A stretch of DNA of 64,000 bases from Planctomycetia bacterium (GTDB taxonomy: Bacteria > Planctomycetota > Planctomycetia > Pirellulales > JACPPG01), in contig JACPPG010000051.1 of NCBI GenBank assembly GCA_016191115.1, positions 1-64,000 of the forward strand, written 5' to 3'. Below, one piece after another: positions 35,088 through 43,908 of the stretch. Below the pieces are notes generated by a model. That model worked only from the letters and a program-made list of their open reading frames with translations. It was not told the origin of the DNA and searched no databases. A program made the position numbers and the translations under genes. The stretch's first letter is position 1. Each line of letters starts with the position of its first letter.

Positions 35088-36092
35088 TTAGCGCGGCACC
35101 GTGATCGGATCGGGCGCGAGACAAAGGATCGGAATCGCCAAGGACGCCAGGCCGAGGATCTTTCGGCCCCAGCCGAGCGGCGCGCGGTCGTTGGCCGTGG
35201 GCGGGTGCTCGATGCCGATCATCATCACCAGGAACAGCATGACCACCCAGCCGTACACGTTGGCCATGACCATGAAGGCGATAGCCGCCAGGATCACACC
35301 CCGAGCGAGCCAGAACGAGCCGCGCCCGAACAGGGCATACGCGACGTGCCCGCCGTCGAGCTGGCTGACAGGAAGCATGTTCAACCCGGTGATCAGCAGG
35401 CCTACCCAGCCTGCCATGAGCAGGGGATTTAGCGCCAGCTCTTGTCCCGGCAGGAGGTCGGGGCGCAGCAACCACATGAGGACTTTGAACAACAGCGGGT
35501 CCTGGAAATGCAGGTCGCCGCGCACCTGCAAGGGGAAGGGATCCGCCGTCGTGACGCCAAACCAAATCAGCGGCAGCGCGACAACCAGGCCTGCCAGTGG
35601 ACCCGAGAGCCCGATGTCGAAGAGCTCCTTGCGGTCCGCCTCCGAACCCTGCATGCCGATCACGGCCCCCATGGTTCCGATCGGCGTAAAGGGCATCGGT
35701 ATGAAAAACGGCAAGCTTGCTGGAACGCCGTATCGCAGTGCCTGGATGAAATGCCCCATCTCGTGAGCCAACAGGATGCCCATCACGGCAGCCATGTACT
35801 CGAAGCCTTCGCTCCATTCCTTGACGACACGTACGCCGTCGGGCGTGACGTTCAAGTGCAGGTGGTTGCCGGCCCAGGCCCACACTGTCGACGCGCAAGT
35901 GGCGACGAACAGCGCCAGTGGCAGAAGCAGGCGTTGCCGCGCTAGTGGCGGACGATGGTCGCGCGGCTCTTTCCATGGCGGCAAGTCCACGGGCAACTCG
36001 CCCAGAATCGGCAGCGGATGCGGCGGCACGCCGGCGTGGCCCGGCAGCGGCAGATACGGCTGTTGGCCCGGGGCGGGGGAAGGATTATCCAT
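35088..36092 (-). CDS. Site-2 protease family (M50) membrane metallopeptidase
   Basis: 334 residues from the ATG at 36092 (MDNPSPAPGQ), preferred over the start at 36152 because the extra residues are unrelated. A Pro-rich cytoplasmic N-terminus is followed by several membrane helices. The zinc site is HEMGH in LLAHEMGHFIQALRYGV, with the third ligand in the NMLPVSQLDGGHV motif. Such intramembrane proteases cut anti-sigma factors or other membrane proteins. No PDZ domain is visible and no obvious substrate gene is adjacent. Confidence 0.88.
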   Translation of the reverse strand: MDNPSPAPGQQPYLPLPGHAGVPPHPLPILGELPVDLPPWKEPRDHRPPLARQRLLLPLALFVATCASTVWAWAGNHLHLNVTPDGVRVVKEWSEGFEYMAAVMGILLAHEMGHFIQALRYGVPASLPFFIPMPFTPIGTMGAVIGMQGSEADRKELFDIGLSGPLAGLVVALPLIWFGVTTADPFPLQVRGDLHFQDPLLFKVLMWLLRPDLLPGQELALNPLLMAGWVGLLITGLNMLPVSQLDGGHVAYALFGRGSFWLARGVILAAIAFMVMANVYGWVVMLFLVMMIGIEHPPTANDRAPLGWGRKILGLASLAIPILCLAPDPITVPR

Positions 36093-36197
36093 CGCGCGGT
36101 GGCTGGGGAAAAATTGAGGCGCTACGGGCGGCGGGACTGCGCAGTGTACCACAGTCTACTACGCACCGGCGATGCCACTAGATCGGCCGAGCAGGCC

Positions 36198-36354
36198 CAG
36201 GGCCATTCTGTTTTTCAAAATGGCGAGGCGGGAAAATGGGACTGGCTCCGAGCATAAACCGCGCAAGCCCTTTCAGACCAACGTTGCGTCTCGGTGCCTG
36301 TCCCACTTTCCCGCCGGTGCGCCGCCGGCAAGCTTGAATCTGTGAACGGCCCTG
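36198..36354 (+). repeat. MITE-like element copy E, complete, with 10-bp target duplication
   Basis: Exactly 157 bases, from CAGGGCCATTC to GAACGGCCCTG. The perfect direct repeat CGAGCAGGCC lies immediately outside both ends (36188-36197 and 36355-36364). The two arms, GGCGGGAAAATGGGACTGGC and the inverted GTGCCTGTCCCACTTTCCCG, pair with few mismatches. It occupies half of the 319-base gap between the site-2 protease and penicillin acylase genes. Confidence 0.92.
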
Positions 36355-36411
36355 CGAGCAGGCCGAGCACCCGTGCAGGCAAGGAACGGCCACGGAAGCT
36401 CCAGCGACCGC

Positions 36412-38634
36412 TCAATCCCGCCCCTCGGCCGCCAGACGCTTGTATTTGCCGGCGCACCACCGCGGGATGTCGTTCTTGTACCATCGCGAGAACCAGCTTT
36501 CGCTGGCGCCGCCGGGCAGGTTGGTCCACGCCTCGAAAGTGCCCAGGTCGGTCACGAAGTGGTACGACGGCGCGAACGTCGTCTCTCGCGTCGCCGCGCG
36601 CAATAGATGCCCTTGGAACGGCGTGGCGTGGCAACCCGGCATCGGCAGTTCGGCCGTGTGCAGGCCCAGCGTCCGCCCGACAAGCTGTCCTTCAAAGAAC
36701 CGGTTCGTGAAATGGAAGGCGTTGGTCGCGCTCCACGGCTGCTCCTTCTCGGCGGCCAGGGCCGCGGCAGCCTTGCGAATCAATTGCCCCTTGTCGCGCC
36801 CCGCCCACCAGCGGCTGTCGGGCTTCTTGAGCAGCCGATCGATGCTCGTCACCACCGGCATCGCGAAGCCGACGCGGGAGCACAGATACAACATCCGCCG
36901 CCAGCCCAGCCCACGGTGCTGACCCGTGTCCTGCCCGAACACCTCCAAGAGCACGTTGCGGTAGAGTCGCGAGAAGAGCGTCGCTTCGAGGCTCTTCGGG
37001 TCGTAGCTATGCGTCCACGCGGCGAGACGCTCCTTGAGCGCTCCGTCGGGCAGCTCCGGCAAGAAGACCGCCAGCAGGTCGCGGGCTTGCAGGCTGATCA
37101 CGTCGTACTGCAGCGATTGCATGTCCTCGATCGTGGCCCTGTCGATCGCGGCCAGGCGTTCGTCGATCCGCCGCTTGCGATAGTCCGGGACCGGCAGCGT
37201 AACGAGGCACGCCCCGTCGTCGCCTCGGACGTCCTCGTTGGCGCTTGAGACGAATCCCTCCGGCGGGTCGTACACGCGCGGCAGTAGCGACGTCGGAATC
37301 CACCCTTGCCAGTGGTTCGCCTCGTCCCAGGCGGGAATCGGCAACAGGCCGTTGTAGCCGCGCGCCCGGCGCGGAAATTGCCCGTTCGCCTGCCGGCCGA
37401 TGTGTCCCGCGCGATCGGCGAAGACCCAGCACAGCGTGGGCTGCGGGCATTCGCGCACCAGGTCCATCGCCGACAGGGCGTCCGCGCAGTCGATCAGGCT
37501 GAGCCACGTCTGAAAGCTGCGCCCGGCCCCTTCGACGTCGCCTGTCCAGGCGGCGGACAACTGGTATCCATCGCCCAGGTCGTTGGGGTCGGCGTCAAGC
37601 GTGCCGGTCGCATTGTGGTAGACGTTCAATGACTCAGGCGGGGCACCCTTGCGGAGGATCTTTTCCTCGCGCACCTCGAAGTTCAGCCACCGCTCGCCGC
37701 GGCGATATTGCCAACCTTGCTCGGGGTCGCGGCGGCAGTCCTCGATGAAATAGTCGCTCGTGTCCCCTTTCAGGTAGGTCACGCCCCAGGCCACGCGGCT
37801 GGTGCGGGCGACGGCGAAAAAAGGGCAGCCCGGCAGCGTCGCCCCCATCACGAAATCTTCGTCCCATTCCAGAACCGCCTCGTACCACAGCGCCGGCAGC
37901 CGGTTCACTTCCAAGTGCGGATCGGATGCCAGTAGCGCGGCGCCCGTCGCGCTGCGCGACGGGGCGACGGCCCAGGCGTTGCTGCCGGCCAACCGCGGCA
38001 GGTCGGTCAACAGCTCGAGGGCTTCGTTCGACAGTCGATTCGCGATTTTGATCTTCGACAAGAGCTCGAAGTCGGCCGAGTCCAACAGTGGCTCGAACAG
38101 CTCGCACAGTTTGTCGCGCTCGATGCCCGTCTGGATCAGCTCCAACAGGATGCGCTCGTTCTGCTGCTGCCCGACGGCCAGGCCACCAAAATTCAGCAGG
38201 TTGCCGATGAGCATCGCGGCCTGCTGATTCCAGGGATGAAGCTGAAATCCGGTGGCCCACATCGGCAGGGAGCGGCCGTACTGCTTCATGCCGTCGTTGA
38301 CGCCTTCGCAGTAGGCCGTCAGATGGCCGAAGGTGTCGTCGTCGAGCTGGTTGACCTCGCGGTCGAGGTGCAGATAGAGGCCGACCTTGCGAAAGAACTT
38401 GTCGGCCTCGAACAGCTCCGGCTTGTCGGCGATCCGCTCGGCCGAGCGGCCGCTGGCCACCGCGTGCGCAAAAAGCATCTGGGTCGGCCGGTCCACGGCG
38501 TGCATGAACCCCAGCCCGTACAGGGCGCCCCGCAAGGACCCGGCGGTGACGTGCGGCACACCGTTCTCGTCGCGAGCAGCGGCAAACCGCCGCCGGGGGT
38601 TCTTGATCCGTAGGGGCTTCATAGCGCGACGCAT
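36412..38634 (-). CDS. Penicillin acylase-family (Ntn) amidohydrolase
   Basis: 740 residues from the ATG at 38634 (or 736 from 38622). The order is that of penicillin/acyl-homoserine-lactone acylases: alpha-chain region with GLGFMHAVDRPTQM, a spacer, then the autocatalytic serine S218 in LAGSNAWAVAPSRSATG, which becomes the N-terminus of the beta chain, followed by ASDPHLEVNRLPALWYEA and TLPGCPFFAVARTSRVAWG. The enzyme hydrolyses amides such as N-acylated amino acids or lactones. Family members are normally exported, but no signal peptide is visible here (the N-terminus is MRRAMKPLRIKNPRRR), so cytoplasmic action is possible. Confidence 0.87.
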   Translation of the reverse strand: MRRAMKPLRIKNPRRRFAAARDENGVPHVTAGSLRGALYGLGFMHAVDRPTQMLFAHAVASGRSAERIADKPELFEADKFFRKVGLYLHLDREVNQLDDDTFGHLTAYCEGVNDGMKQYGRSLPMWATGFQLHPWNQQAAMLIGNLLNFGGLAVGQQQNERILLELIQTGIERDKLCELFEPLLDSADFELLSKIKIANRLSNEALELLTDLPRLAGSNAWAVAPSRSATGAALLASDPHLEVNRLPALWYEAVLEWDEDFVMGATLPGCPFFAVARTSRVAWGVTYLKGDTSDYFIEDCRRDPEQGWQYRRGERWLNFEVREEKILRKGAPPESLNVYHNATGTLDADPNDLGDGYQLSAAWTGDVEGAGRSFQTWLSLIDCADALSAMDLVRECPQPTLCWVFADRAGHIGRQANGQFPRRARGYNGLLPIPAWDEANHWQGWIPTSLLPRVYDPPEGFVSSANEDVRGDDGACLVTLPVPDYRKRRIDERLAAIDRATIEDMQSLQYDVISLQARDLLAVFLPELPDGALKERLAAWTHSYDPKSLEATLFSRLYRNVLLEVFGQDTGQHRGLGWRRMLYLCSRVGFAMPVVTSIDRLLKKPDSRWWAGRDKGQLIRKAAAALAAEKEQPWSATNAFHFTNRFFEGQLVGRTLGLHTAELPMPGCHATPFQGHLLRAATRETTFAPSYHFVTDLGTFEAWTNLPGGASESWFSRWYKNDIPRWCAGKYKRLAAEGRD

Positions 38635-38765
38635 CGAGAAGGGCGGTCAAGCACCTTCAAGTGTAGCACGCGCCCACCGCCTCCAGAACGGGCCACGCGG
38701 CCACGAAACGGATAGCCGCCACGGCGCGCCGACGGCCAGCGAGGCCTCGATGCACGCGGGCGCGC

Positions 38766-38855
38766 TTAGCCCTTGCGATGGCGAATGCGCGATCGCATCC
38801 GCCGTTTCTTTCGGCCGACTTTGCGTCGTCCCTTGCCCGATTTCTTCGTTCCCAC
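38766..38855 (-). CDS. Tiny, very basic peptide (29 residues)
   Basis: A GTG at 38855 with GGAGA (plus strand 38861-38865) five bases upstream opens a 29-codon frame whose product contains 10 Arg, 7 Lys and no acidic residue: VGTKKSGKGRRKVG followed by RKKRRMRSRIRHRKG. The composition and size resemble small ribosome-associated proteins (compare bTHX or bL36 in size), but the sequence matches neither. It lies in the otherwise empty stretch between the acylase and the response regulator. A longer frame on the same strand (from 38975) has no conserved features. Ribosome association is a guess from composition. Confidence 0.45.
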   Translation of the reverse strand: MGTKKSGKGRRKVGRKKRRMRSRIRHRKG

Positions 38856-39065
38856 GCGTGTCTCCGCAAGAATGTTTCGTCGCGCCCAAATGACTGGCCG
38901 GAGGCGTTCAGCATGATGCCCCAGCCCCACGCCCGGTCGATCATAGCAGACCCGCTTCCCTCCACTCAAGGGCATCGCAACGGACCGGTTGGTTGCGTGA
39001 ATGCCCGGTGGGAGGGCGACGATCCTGCCGAGCCCGTCGATCCAGAGCGATTACATCCTACGGGG

Positions 39066-39494
39066 TCACGCGCGGGCCTCGTCGATCGAATGCCGGATTA
39101 AGGTCAGTAGCGCCTCGGTGTCGCACGGCTTGCGGACGCAATACTGGCATCCCGTCACACGCGTCCGCCGGATAATGTCTGGCCGCGTCATGCAACTGAG
39201 CATGATGACCGGCGTGCGGCAAGTGTCCGGTGCGTCGGCCAGCTCCTGGCAGAGCGTGAAACCGTCGATATCCGGCAGCTTGACGTCGAGCACGATCAGG
39301 TCCGGGTGCTGCCGGCGAGCCGTCACGCGCCCCTGGGCGCCGTTGGTGGCCGAGAGAACGGCGAAGCCCCGTCGCGTGAGTCCCAGCGATAAGACTTCCA
39401 CCTCGTCCGCGTCGTCATCGATGATCAGGATCTTGTCCTGCTCGATGGGGCGCGGGCCGGGAGGGAGCGGGTGCGGGTGCAAGGGGTCAGGCAT
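39066..39494 (-). CDS. Single-domain response regulator
   Basis: 142 residues from the ATG at 39494. A Pro/His-rich N-terminal tail of about 20 residues precedes one receiver domain: acidic pocket IDDDAD, phospho-acceptor in VLDVKLPDIDG, Thr/Ser position in MLSCMT, and the switch Lys in VRKPCD. No output domain, so it works by protein contact or phosphotransfer, CheY/Spo0F-like. No kinase is adjacent. A second unusual feature is three cysteines in the C-terminal half (LSCMT, GCQYCVRKPC). Confidence 0.88.
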   Translation of the reverse strand: MPDPLHPHPLPPGPRPIEQDKILIIDDDADEVEVLSLGLTRRGFAVLSATNGAQGRVTARRQHPDLIVLDVKLPDIDGFTLCQELADAPDTCRTPVIMLSCMTRPDIIRRTRVTGCQYCVRKPCDTEALLTLIRHSIDEARA

Positions 39495-39761
39495 TCTTCG
39501 CGTCGCGGCGTTGGCTGGGGGTCCGAAACGTCGAGTGGGCGAAGCCACGAAAGCGTAGGTCGCCCCCGCCGCCTGTCAAACGGACGGCAAGAGCCACGGC
39601 CGAGCGAGGCTGGGTGCCATGGGTGCCACGGGTTGACCGGTCGGGGCAAGCCGTGCCACTGCACGCGACGCGCACCGATGGCTATCGACGTCGACCGTGC
39701 ACTGCTTCTGGCGAAGCAGTGGACACCCGCGTTGTCACAAGCCGCTTGCCGCACGGTCTCG

Positions 39762-40961
39762 CTAGCGGCGGCGCATGCGGATGCGGTCCGGCCGACGTCC
39801 TACCGTGACGTCGAGCGAAATCTTCTGTCCGCGGCGCCACACCACGGCCTTCGCCTTCGATCCGACCTCCGTGCCCGCGACCGCCAGCATCATGTCCGTT
39901 GGATCGACGACCTCTCGGCCGTTCCATTCCAGGATTACGTCCCATTGCTCGATACCGGCCATCTCCGCCGGAGAGCCCGCCACGACTTCGTTCACCATCG
40001 CGCCGTGTTGATCCTTCAATTCCAGTTGCTTGGCGGTCTGCGCGTCCAATTCCTCGAACCCGACGCCCAGGTATCCGCGCTCCACATGGCCATTCTTGAT
40101 GATCTGATCGTAGCTGTTGCGGGCCACCTCGCTGGGAATGGCGAAGCTGATCCCCAGAAACGCGCGCCCCACGATCGCCGTGTTGACGCCGACTACCTGC
40201 CCAAGCAGGTTCACCAATGGCCCACCGCTGTTGCCCGGGTTCACGGCCGCGTCGGTCTGCAGGAAATCCTGATACGAGGTCCCCTGTGTGATCTTGCGGC
40301 GTTGCTTGGCGCTGACGATGCCGGAGGTGACGGTGCGATCCAGCCCATAGGGATTGCCGACAGCCAGCACCCAGTCGCCCACGTCCAAATCGTCGCTGTC
40401 GCCCCAATCGACGGCCGACAGCCCGCTCGCGCTGATCTTCAGCACGGCCAAGTCCGTCAGTTCGTCGTCACCAACGAGTTGCACGTTGTCGATCGTGCGG
40501 CCGTCGGCCAGGTTCACGCGAATCTCGGTGGCGTTACGGATCACGTGCCGGTTGGTGAGGATGTAGCCTTTCGTGTCAACGATAAACCCGGTCCCCTGCC
40601 CATGGAGCGGCGCGGCGCGGCCGGGTGGCATCATAAAGACCAGGTCTTCATTCCCATTGTCGCCGGGCTGCTCGACGTCGATGTGCACCACGCAGGGCTC
40701 GACCTTCTGGGCCACCAGGCTGAAAACCCGCGACGTGTCGGCCAACGTGACGAGCCCTGCGGTCTCGGACAGCTTTTGCAGTTGCTCGGCGGCGACGTCC
40801 GCGCGGGCCCGCAGCTTGCCCCGGGCGAGCGCATACTGCACGCGCTCGGCGATGTACGGGACTGCCAGCACGACAATGAGCGCCACCAAGATCGAGATGA
40901 GCAACGTCGGCCGCCGCGGCGGAGGCGGCTGCGAAGTGGGAGCGGACATGTCGTCCAGCAT
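39762..40961 (-). CDS. HtrA/DegP-type serine protease with one PDZ domain
   Basis: 399 residues from the ATG at 40961, which has CCAGGAG nine bases upstream; the frame is open for 174 codons more but without similarity. A short Pro-rich N-terminus leads to one membrane anchor (LLISILVALIVVLAVPYIAE), so the protease faces the periplasm. The catalytic triad is H139 (LTNRHVI), D170 (LTDLAVLK) and S245 (NPGNSGGPL). One PDZ domain follows (YLGVGFEELDA, VNEVVAGSPAEMAGIEQWDVI). It degrades or senses misfolded envelope proteins, as DegS/DegQ do. Confidence 0.93.
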   Translation of the reverse strand: MLDDMSAPTSQPPPPRRPTLLISILVALIVVLAVPYIAERVQYALARGKLRARADVAAEQLQKLSETAGLVTLADTSRVFSLVAQKVEPCVVHIDVEQPGDNGNEDLVFMMPPGRAAPLHGQGTGFIVDTKGYILTNRHVIRNATEIRVNLADGRTIDNVQLVGDDELTDLAVLKISASGLSAVDWGDSDDLDVGDWVLAVGNPYGLDRTVTSGIVSAKQRRKITQGTSYQDFLQTDAAVNPGNSGGPLVNLLGQVVGVNTAIVGRAFLGISFAIPSEVARNSYDQIIKNGHVERGYLGVGFEELDAQTAKQLELKDQHGAMVNEVVAGSPAEMAGIEQWDVILEWNGREVVDPTDMMLAVAGTEVGSKAKAVVWRRGQKISLDVTVGRRPDRIRMRRR

Positions 40962-41147
40962 AAGATGATGCTCCTGGTGACGATATCGCTTAAAGGGCTC
41001 GCGGTTGCCGTTCGTGCCATTATAGTCCTGCCAGCAATGAGGAAATAGATGCCGGTCCTGCGGCCCGGCGTGCTCGTCGATGGCCGCCGCTGTCGTTTGT
41101 GTTAAGATCGATTGCCGGGGCCACTTCCTTCGCCATGCGAGCGCGCC

Positions 41148-41900
41148 ATGGTTGTTGGTCGCCATCGCGAGGATCATGCCACGGCGCCGCGTTTCTTTCC
41201 GCCGCCCGAGCAAACGGATGCCGCGGGCCTGGTCGGCATCGGCGGCGAGCTTGCGCCGGAGTGGCTTTTGGACGCGTACCGGCACGGCATTTTTCCCTGG
41301 CCGCTTTCGGACGGTCTGTTGGCCTGGTGGTCGCCCGATCCGCGGGCAGTGATCGAGTTCGATCGTTTTCATCCGTCGCGGCGGCTGCTCCGCACGTGCC
41401 GCAGCGGATGCTTCGAGATCACGATGGATCGCGACTTTTCGGGCGTGATCGCCGGATGCGCCACGGCGCAAGATCGATCGCATGCCACGTGGCTCACTCC
41501 GGCCATGCAGAAGGCATACATACAGCTAAACGCGCTGGGCGTGGCCCACAGCGTCGAGGCGTGGTGCTCGGGCGCGCTTGTGGGCGGTGTGTACGGCGTC
41601 GCGATCGGCGGGTACTTCGCCGCCGAGTCGATGTTCTACCGCGTGCGCGATGCCTCGAAGGTGGCGCTCGTGGCGCTCGCGCGGCATCTGGAAGAGCGCG
41701 GCTACCTGCTGCTTGACATCCAGCAGCTCACGCCGCACACCGAGCGGATGGGGGCGAGCCTGATCCCGCGCGAAGAATTCCTCGCCCGTCTAGCCGCGGC
41801 GCTACAGGCGCCAGTTGAGTTCGCGTCGAACCCAAGACACACCACGGAGACGCGGAGGCACGGAGAAGGATCAATGACGAATGTCGAATTTGGACGTTAG
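41148..41900 (+). CDS. aat: Leucyl/phenylalanyl-tRNA-protein transferase
   Basis: 250 residues from the ATG at 41148; the frame also has an ATG at 41112. It transfers Leu or Phe from tRNA to proteins with N-terminal Arg or Lys, feeding the N-end-rule pathway with ClpS/ClpAP. Family motifs are GLVGIGGELAPEWLLDAYRHGIFPW (read in parts), LAWWSPDPRAVIEF, TWLTPAMQKAYIQL, AHSVEAW, LVGGVYGVAIGGYFAAESMF and LLLDIQQLTPHTERMGA. The last 23 residues (from about NPRHTTETRRHGEG) are encoded by the foldback repeat at 41840, so the protein runs into repeat DNA before stopping. Confidence 0.9.
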   Translation: MVVGRHREDHATAPRFFPPPEQTDAAGLVGIGGELAPEWLLDAYRHGIFPWPLSDGLLAWWSPDPRAVIEFDRFHPSRRLLRTCRSGCFEITMDRDFSGVIAGCATAQDRSHATWLTPAMQKAYIQLNALGVAHSVEAWCSGALVGGVYGVAIGGYFAAESMFYRVRDASKVALVALARHLEERGYLLLDIQQLTPHTERMGASLIPREEFLARLAAALQAPVEFASNPRHTTETRRHGEGSMTNVEFGR

Positions 41901-41934
41901 GCATTTCTTCCACTCCGTGTCTCAGTCCGTGGTG
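41840..41934 (+). repeat. Foldback repeat overlapping the aat 3' end
   Basis: CACCACGGAGACGCGGAGGC (41840-41859) continuing ACGGAG is inverted in CTCCGTGTCTCAGTCCGTGG at 41913-41932. The left arm is inside the aat reading frame, and the right arm lies 15 bases before the stop of the convergent isomerase gene. Likely folds in transcripts from either side. Confidence 0.7.
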
Positions 41935-41948
41935 AATCTTTCTTCGCG

Positions 41949-42857
41949 TCAGGTGATGATCGGCCGCAGCACGTTGCGCGAGATGCGCAGCGAGTTCTTC
42001 CGTGCCTCCAGGTCGTGGCGGAATGAGTCGTCTTCCACCTCGACGCATACCGGGCCGTCGTAGCCCACGTCGGTGAGCGCCGAGATCCAGGCACTCCAGT
42101 CGATCGACCCCAGGCCGGGAATCTTGGGCGTGCTCCAGCCGAGGCCCAATACGCCGCGCTCGTCGAGCTTCCGGCGGTCGATCTTCATGTCCTTGGCGTG
42201 CGTGTGGAACAACCGATCGTGAAAGTCGTAGATAGGCTGCAGGTAGTCCATCATCTGCCATACCATGTGCGACGGATCGTAGTTCAGCCCGAAATGCGTC
42301 GAGGGGATGGCCTCGAACATCCGCCGCCAGATCGAGGGCGCGTAGGCCAGGTTCTTGCCGGCCGGCCATTCGTCCCAAGTGAACAGCATCGGGCAGTTCT
42401 CGATGCCGATCCACACGTTGTGGTCCTCGGCGAAGCGGATCAAATCGGGCCACACCTCGCGGAACCGCGCGAAATTCTCGTCGGCGTTGCGGCGATGGTC
42501 GGCGCCGATGAACGTGTTGACGTTCGTCAGGCCAAGTACCTGCGCCGCCTGAATGACCTTCTTCAAGTGCTCGATGGCGACCCGCGACTCGTCGGCATCG
42601 CCCGAGAGGATATTTGGGTAGTAACCCAGGCCCGACATCGCGACACGGTGCTGGGCGCACAGGGCGTTCGTGTCGTCGGCCGCGGCCTGCGAGAAGTCGG
42701 TCACGTCCAGGTGCGTGACGCCGGCGAACTTTCGCTCGGCCTTGCCCACCGGCCAGCACATCACCTCGACGCAGTCGAACTGCTCCTCGGCGGCGAAGCG
42801 CAGCACGTCGGCGAAGCTCAAATCTGCCAAGATGGCGGTAACAAAGCCAAGTTGCAT
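41949..42857 (-). CDS. Sugar phosphate isomerase/epimerase-like TIM-barrel protein
   Basis: 302 residues of the xylose-isomerase-like (AP endonuclease 2) TIM-barrel family. Metal-binding residues expected at strand ends are visible: Glu in WIGIENCPML, Asp and His in LNYDPSHMVW, His in FHTHAKDMKI and Glu in VCVEVEDDS. Such enzymes isomerise or epimerise free or phosphorylated sugars and inositol derivatives in the cytoplasm; planctomycetes carry many. No neighbouring sugar gene narrows the substrate. The gene is followed by a foldback repeat shared with aat. Confidence 0.88.
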   Translation of the reverse strand: MQLGFVTAILADLSFADVLRFAAEEQFDCVEVMCWPVGKAERKFAGVTHLDVTDFSQAAADDTNALCAQHRVAMSGLGYYPNILSGDADESRVAIEHLKKVIQAAQVLGLTNVNTFIGADHRRNADENFARFREVWPDLIRFAEDHNVWIGIENCPMLFTWDEWPAGKNLAYAPSIWRRMFEAIPSTHFGLNYDPSHMVWQMMDYLQPIYDFHDRLFHTHAKDMKIDRRKLDERGVLGLGWSTPKIPGLGSIDWSAWISALTDVGYDGPVCVEVEDDSFRHDLEARKNSLRISRNVLRPIIT

Positions 42858-42997
42858 GGGAGACTCCTCACTGGCGCATGCCCCGCGAAGGATGGATTGT
42901 TATCATGCACGGCCTGGTGTGCAACCAGGCAGACTCGGCGCGCGAAATGTCCCCGCCGCCGTCACAGGACTGTTAACTTGAGCCACGGACCCGCCCG

Positions 42998-43606
42998 ATG
43001 GGAAAAAAAGATCCGCGCGTCGATGCCTACATCGCCAAGAGCGCCGACTACGCCAAAGGGGTGCTCATGCATCTGCGGCGCATCGTGCACTCCGCCTGTC
43101 CCCAGGTCGAAGAGGCGATCAAGTGGGGGCACCCTTCGTTTCTGTACAAGGGCATTCTGTGCGGCATGGCGGCCTTCAAGGCTCATTGCACCTTCGGCTT
43201 CTGGCACAAGAGCATGCGCGACGCCACGGCCGGCAAGGACGGCGGGGAGACGGCGATGGGGCAGTTCGGCCGGATCACGCGCCTCACGGACTTGCCGAAG
43301 GAAGCAGAGATTGCGCGGCTCGTAAAGCGCGCGAAGCGACTGCACGATGACGGCGTCAAGGCTCCGGCCGCGCCCAAGCCCAAACGCCGTCAGCCACTCA
43401 GAATTCCCGCCGACCTCTCGGCAGCGCTGCGGCGGAACAAGAAGGCCCAAAAAACCTTCGACGACTTCAGCTACACCAACCGGAAGGAGTACGTGGAGTG
43501 GATCGTTGAAGCGAAGCGCGCGGAAGCGCGCGAAAAGCGCCTGGCCACGGCGATTGAGTGGATGGCCGACGGCAAATCGCGCAACTGGAAGTACGAGCGG
43601 AAGTAA
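42998..43606 (+). CDS. DUF1801/YdeI (OmpD-associated) family protein
   Basis: 202 residues. The N-terminal 120 residues match DUF1801 (EEAIKWGHPSFLYKGILCGM, CTFGFWHKSMRDA) and the C-terminal part the YdeI/OmpD-associated helix bundle (LSAALRRNKKAQKTFDDF, YTNRKEYVEWIVEAKR, RLATAIEWMADGK). YdeI-like proteins are linked to envelope stress and antimicrobial peptide resistance; the biochemical activity is unknown. Single-gene unit; the 302 bases downstream (43607-43908) hold no other gene I can support. Confidence 0.85.
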   Translation: MGKKDPRVDAYIAKSADYAKGVLMHLRRIVHSACPQVEEAIKWGHPSFLYKGILCGMAAFKAHCTFGFWHKSMRDATAGKDGGETAMGQFGRITRLTDLPKEAEIARLVKRAKRLHDDGVKAPAAPKPKRRQPLRIPADLSAALRRNKKAQKTFDDFSYTNRKEYVEWIVEAKRAEAREKRLATAIEWMADGKSRNWKYERK

Positions 43607-43908
43607 GCCGCCTGGCGGCGTCCGGTTGCCAAAAGGAAGTATGAAGATCCTGCCCTAAGACCGTCGAGCACGTTTCTCGCCACCTGATTCGTCGCGGCGC
43701 GATGGGCGAGCACATCTGGCCCGGGGCTCATACCGCGAGATTTTTCTGCCGTCGGCGGGAATAATTCTCGCCCATCCGGCGTCTAAGGGACAGGCGTAGC
43801 AGTGGGACCATGGCTCCCGCGGGATGGGCAGGTGATTCCACCGCGGCTCGTCGCTGCCACGCGCTTGAATCATTTCTAGCGTCAGCCGTTTCCGGGGGGA
43901 GGACTCGC

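Noticed and set aside
43607..43908. Possible small genes in the spacer before the DUF4349 gene
   Set aside because: The short frames present on both strands lack ribosome sites and recognisable features.
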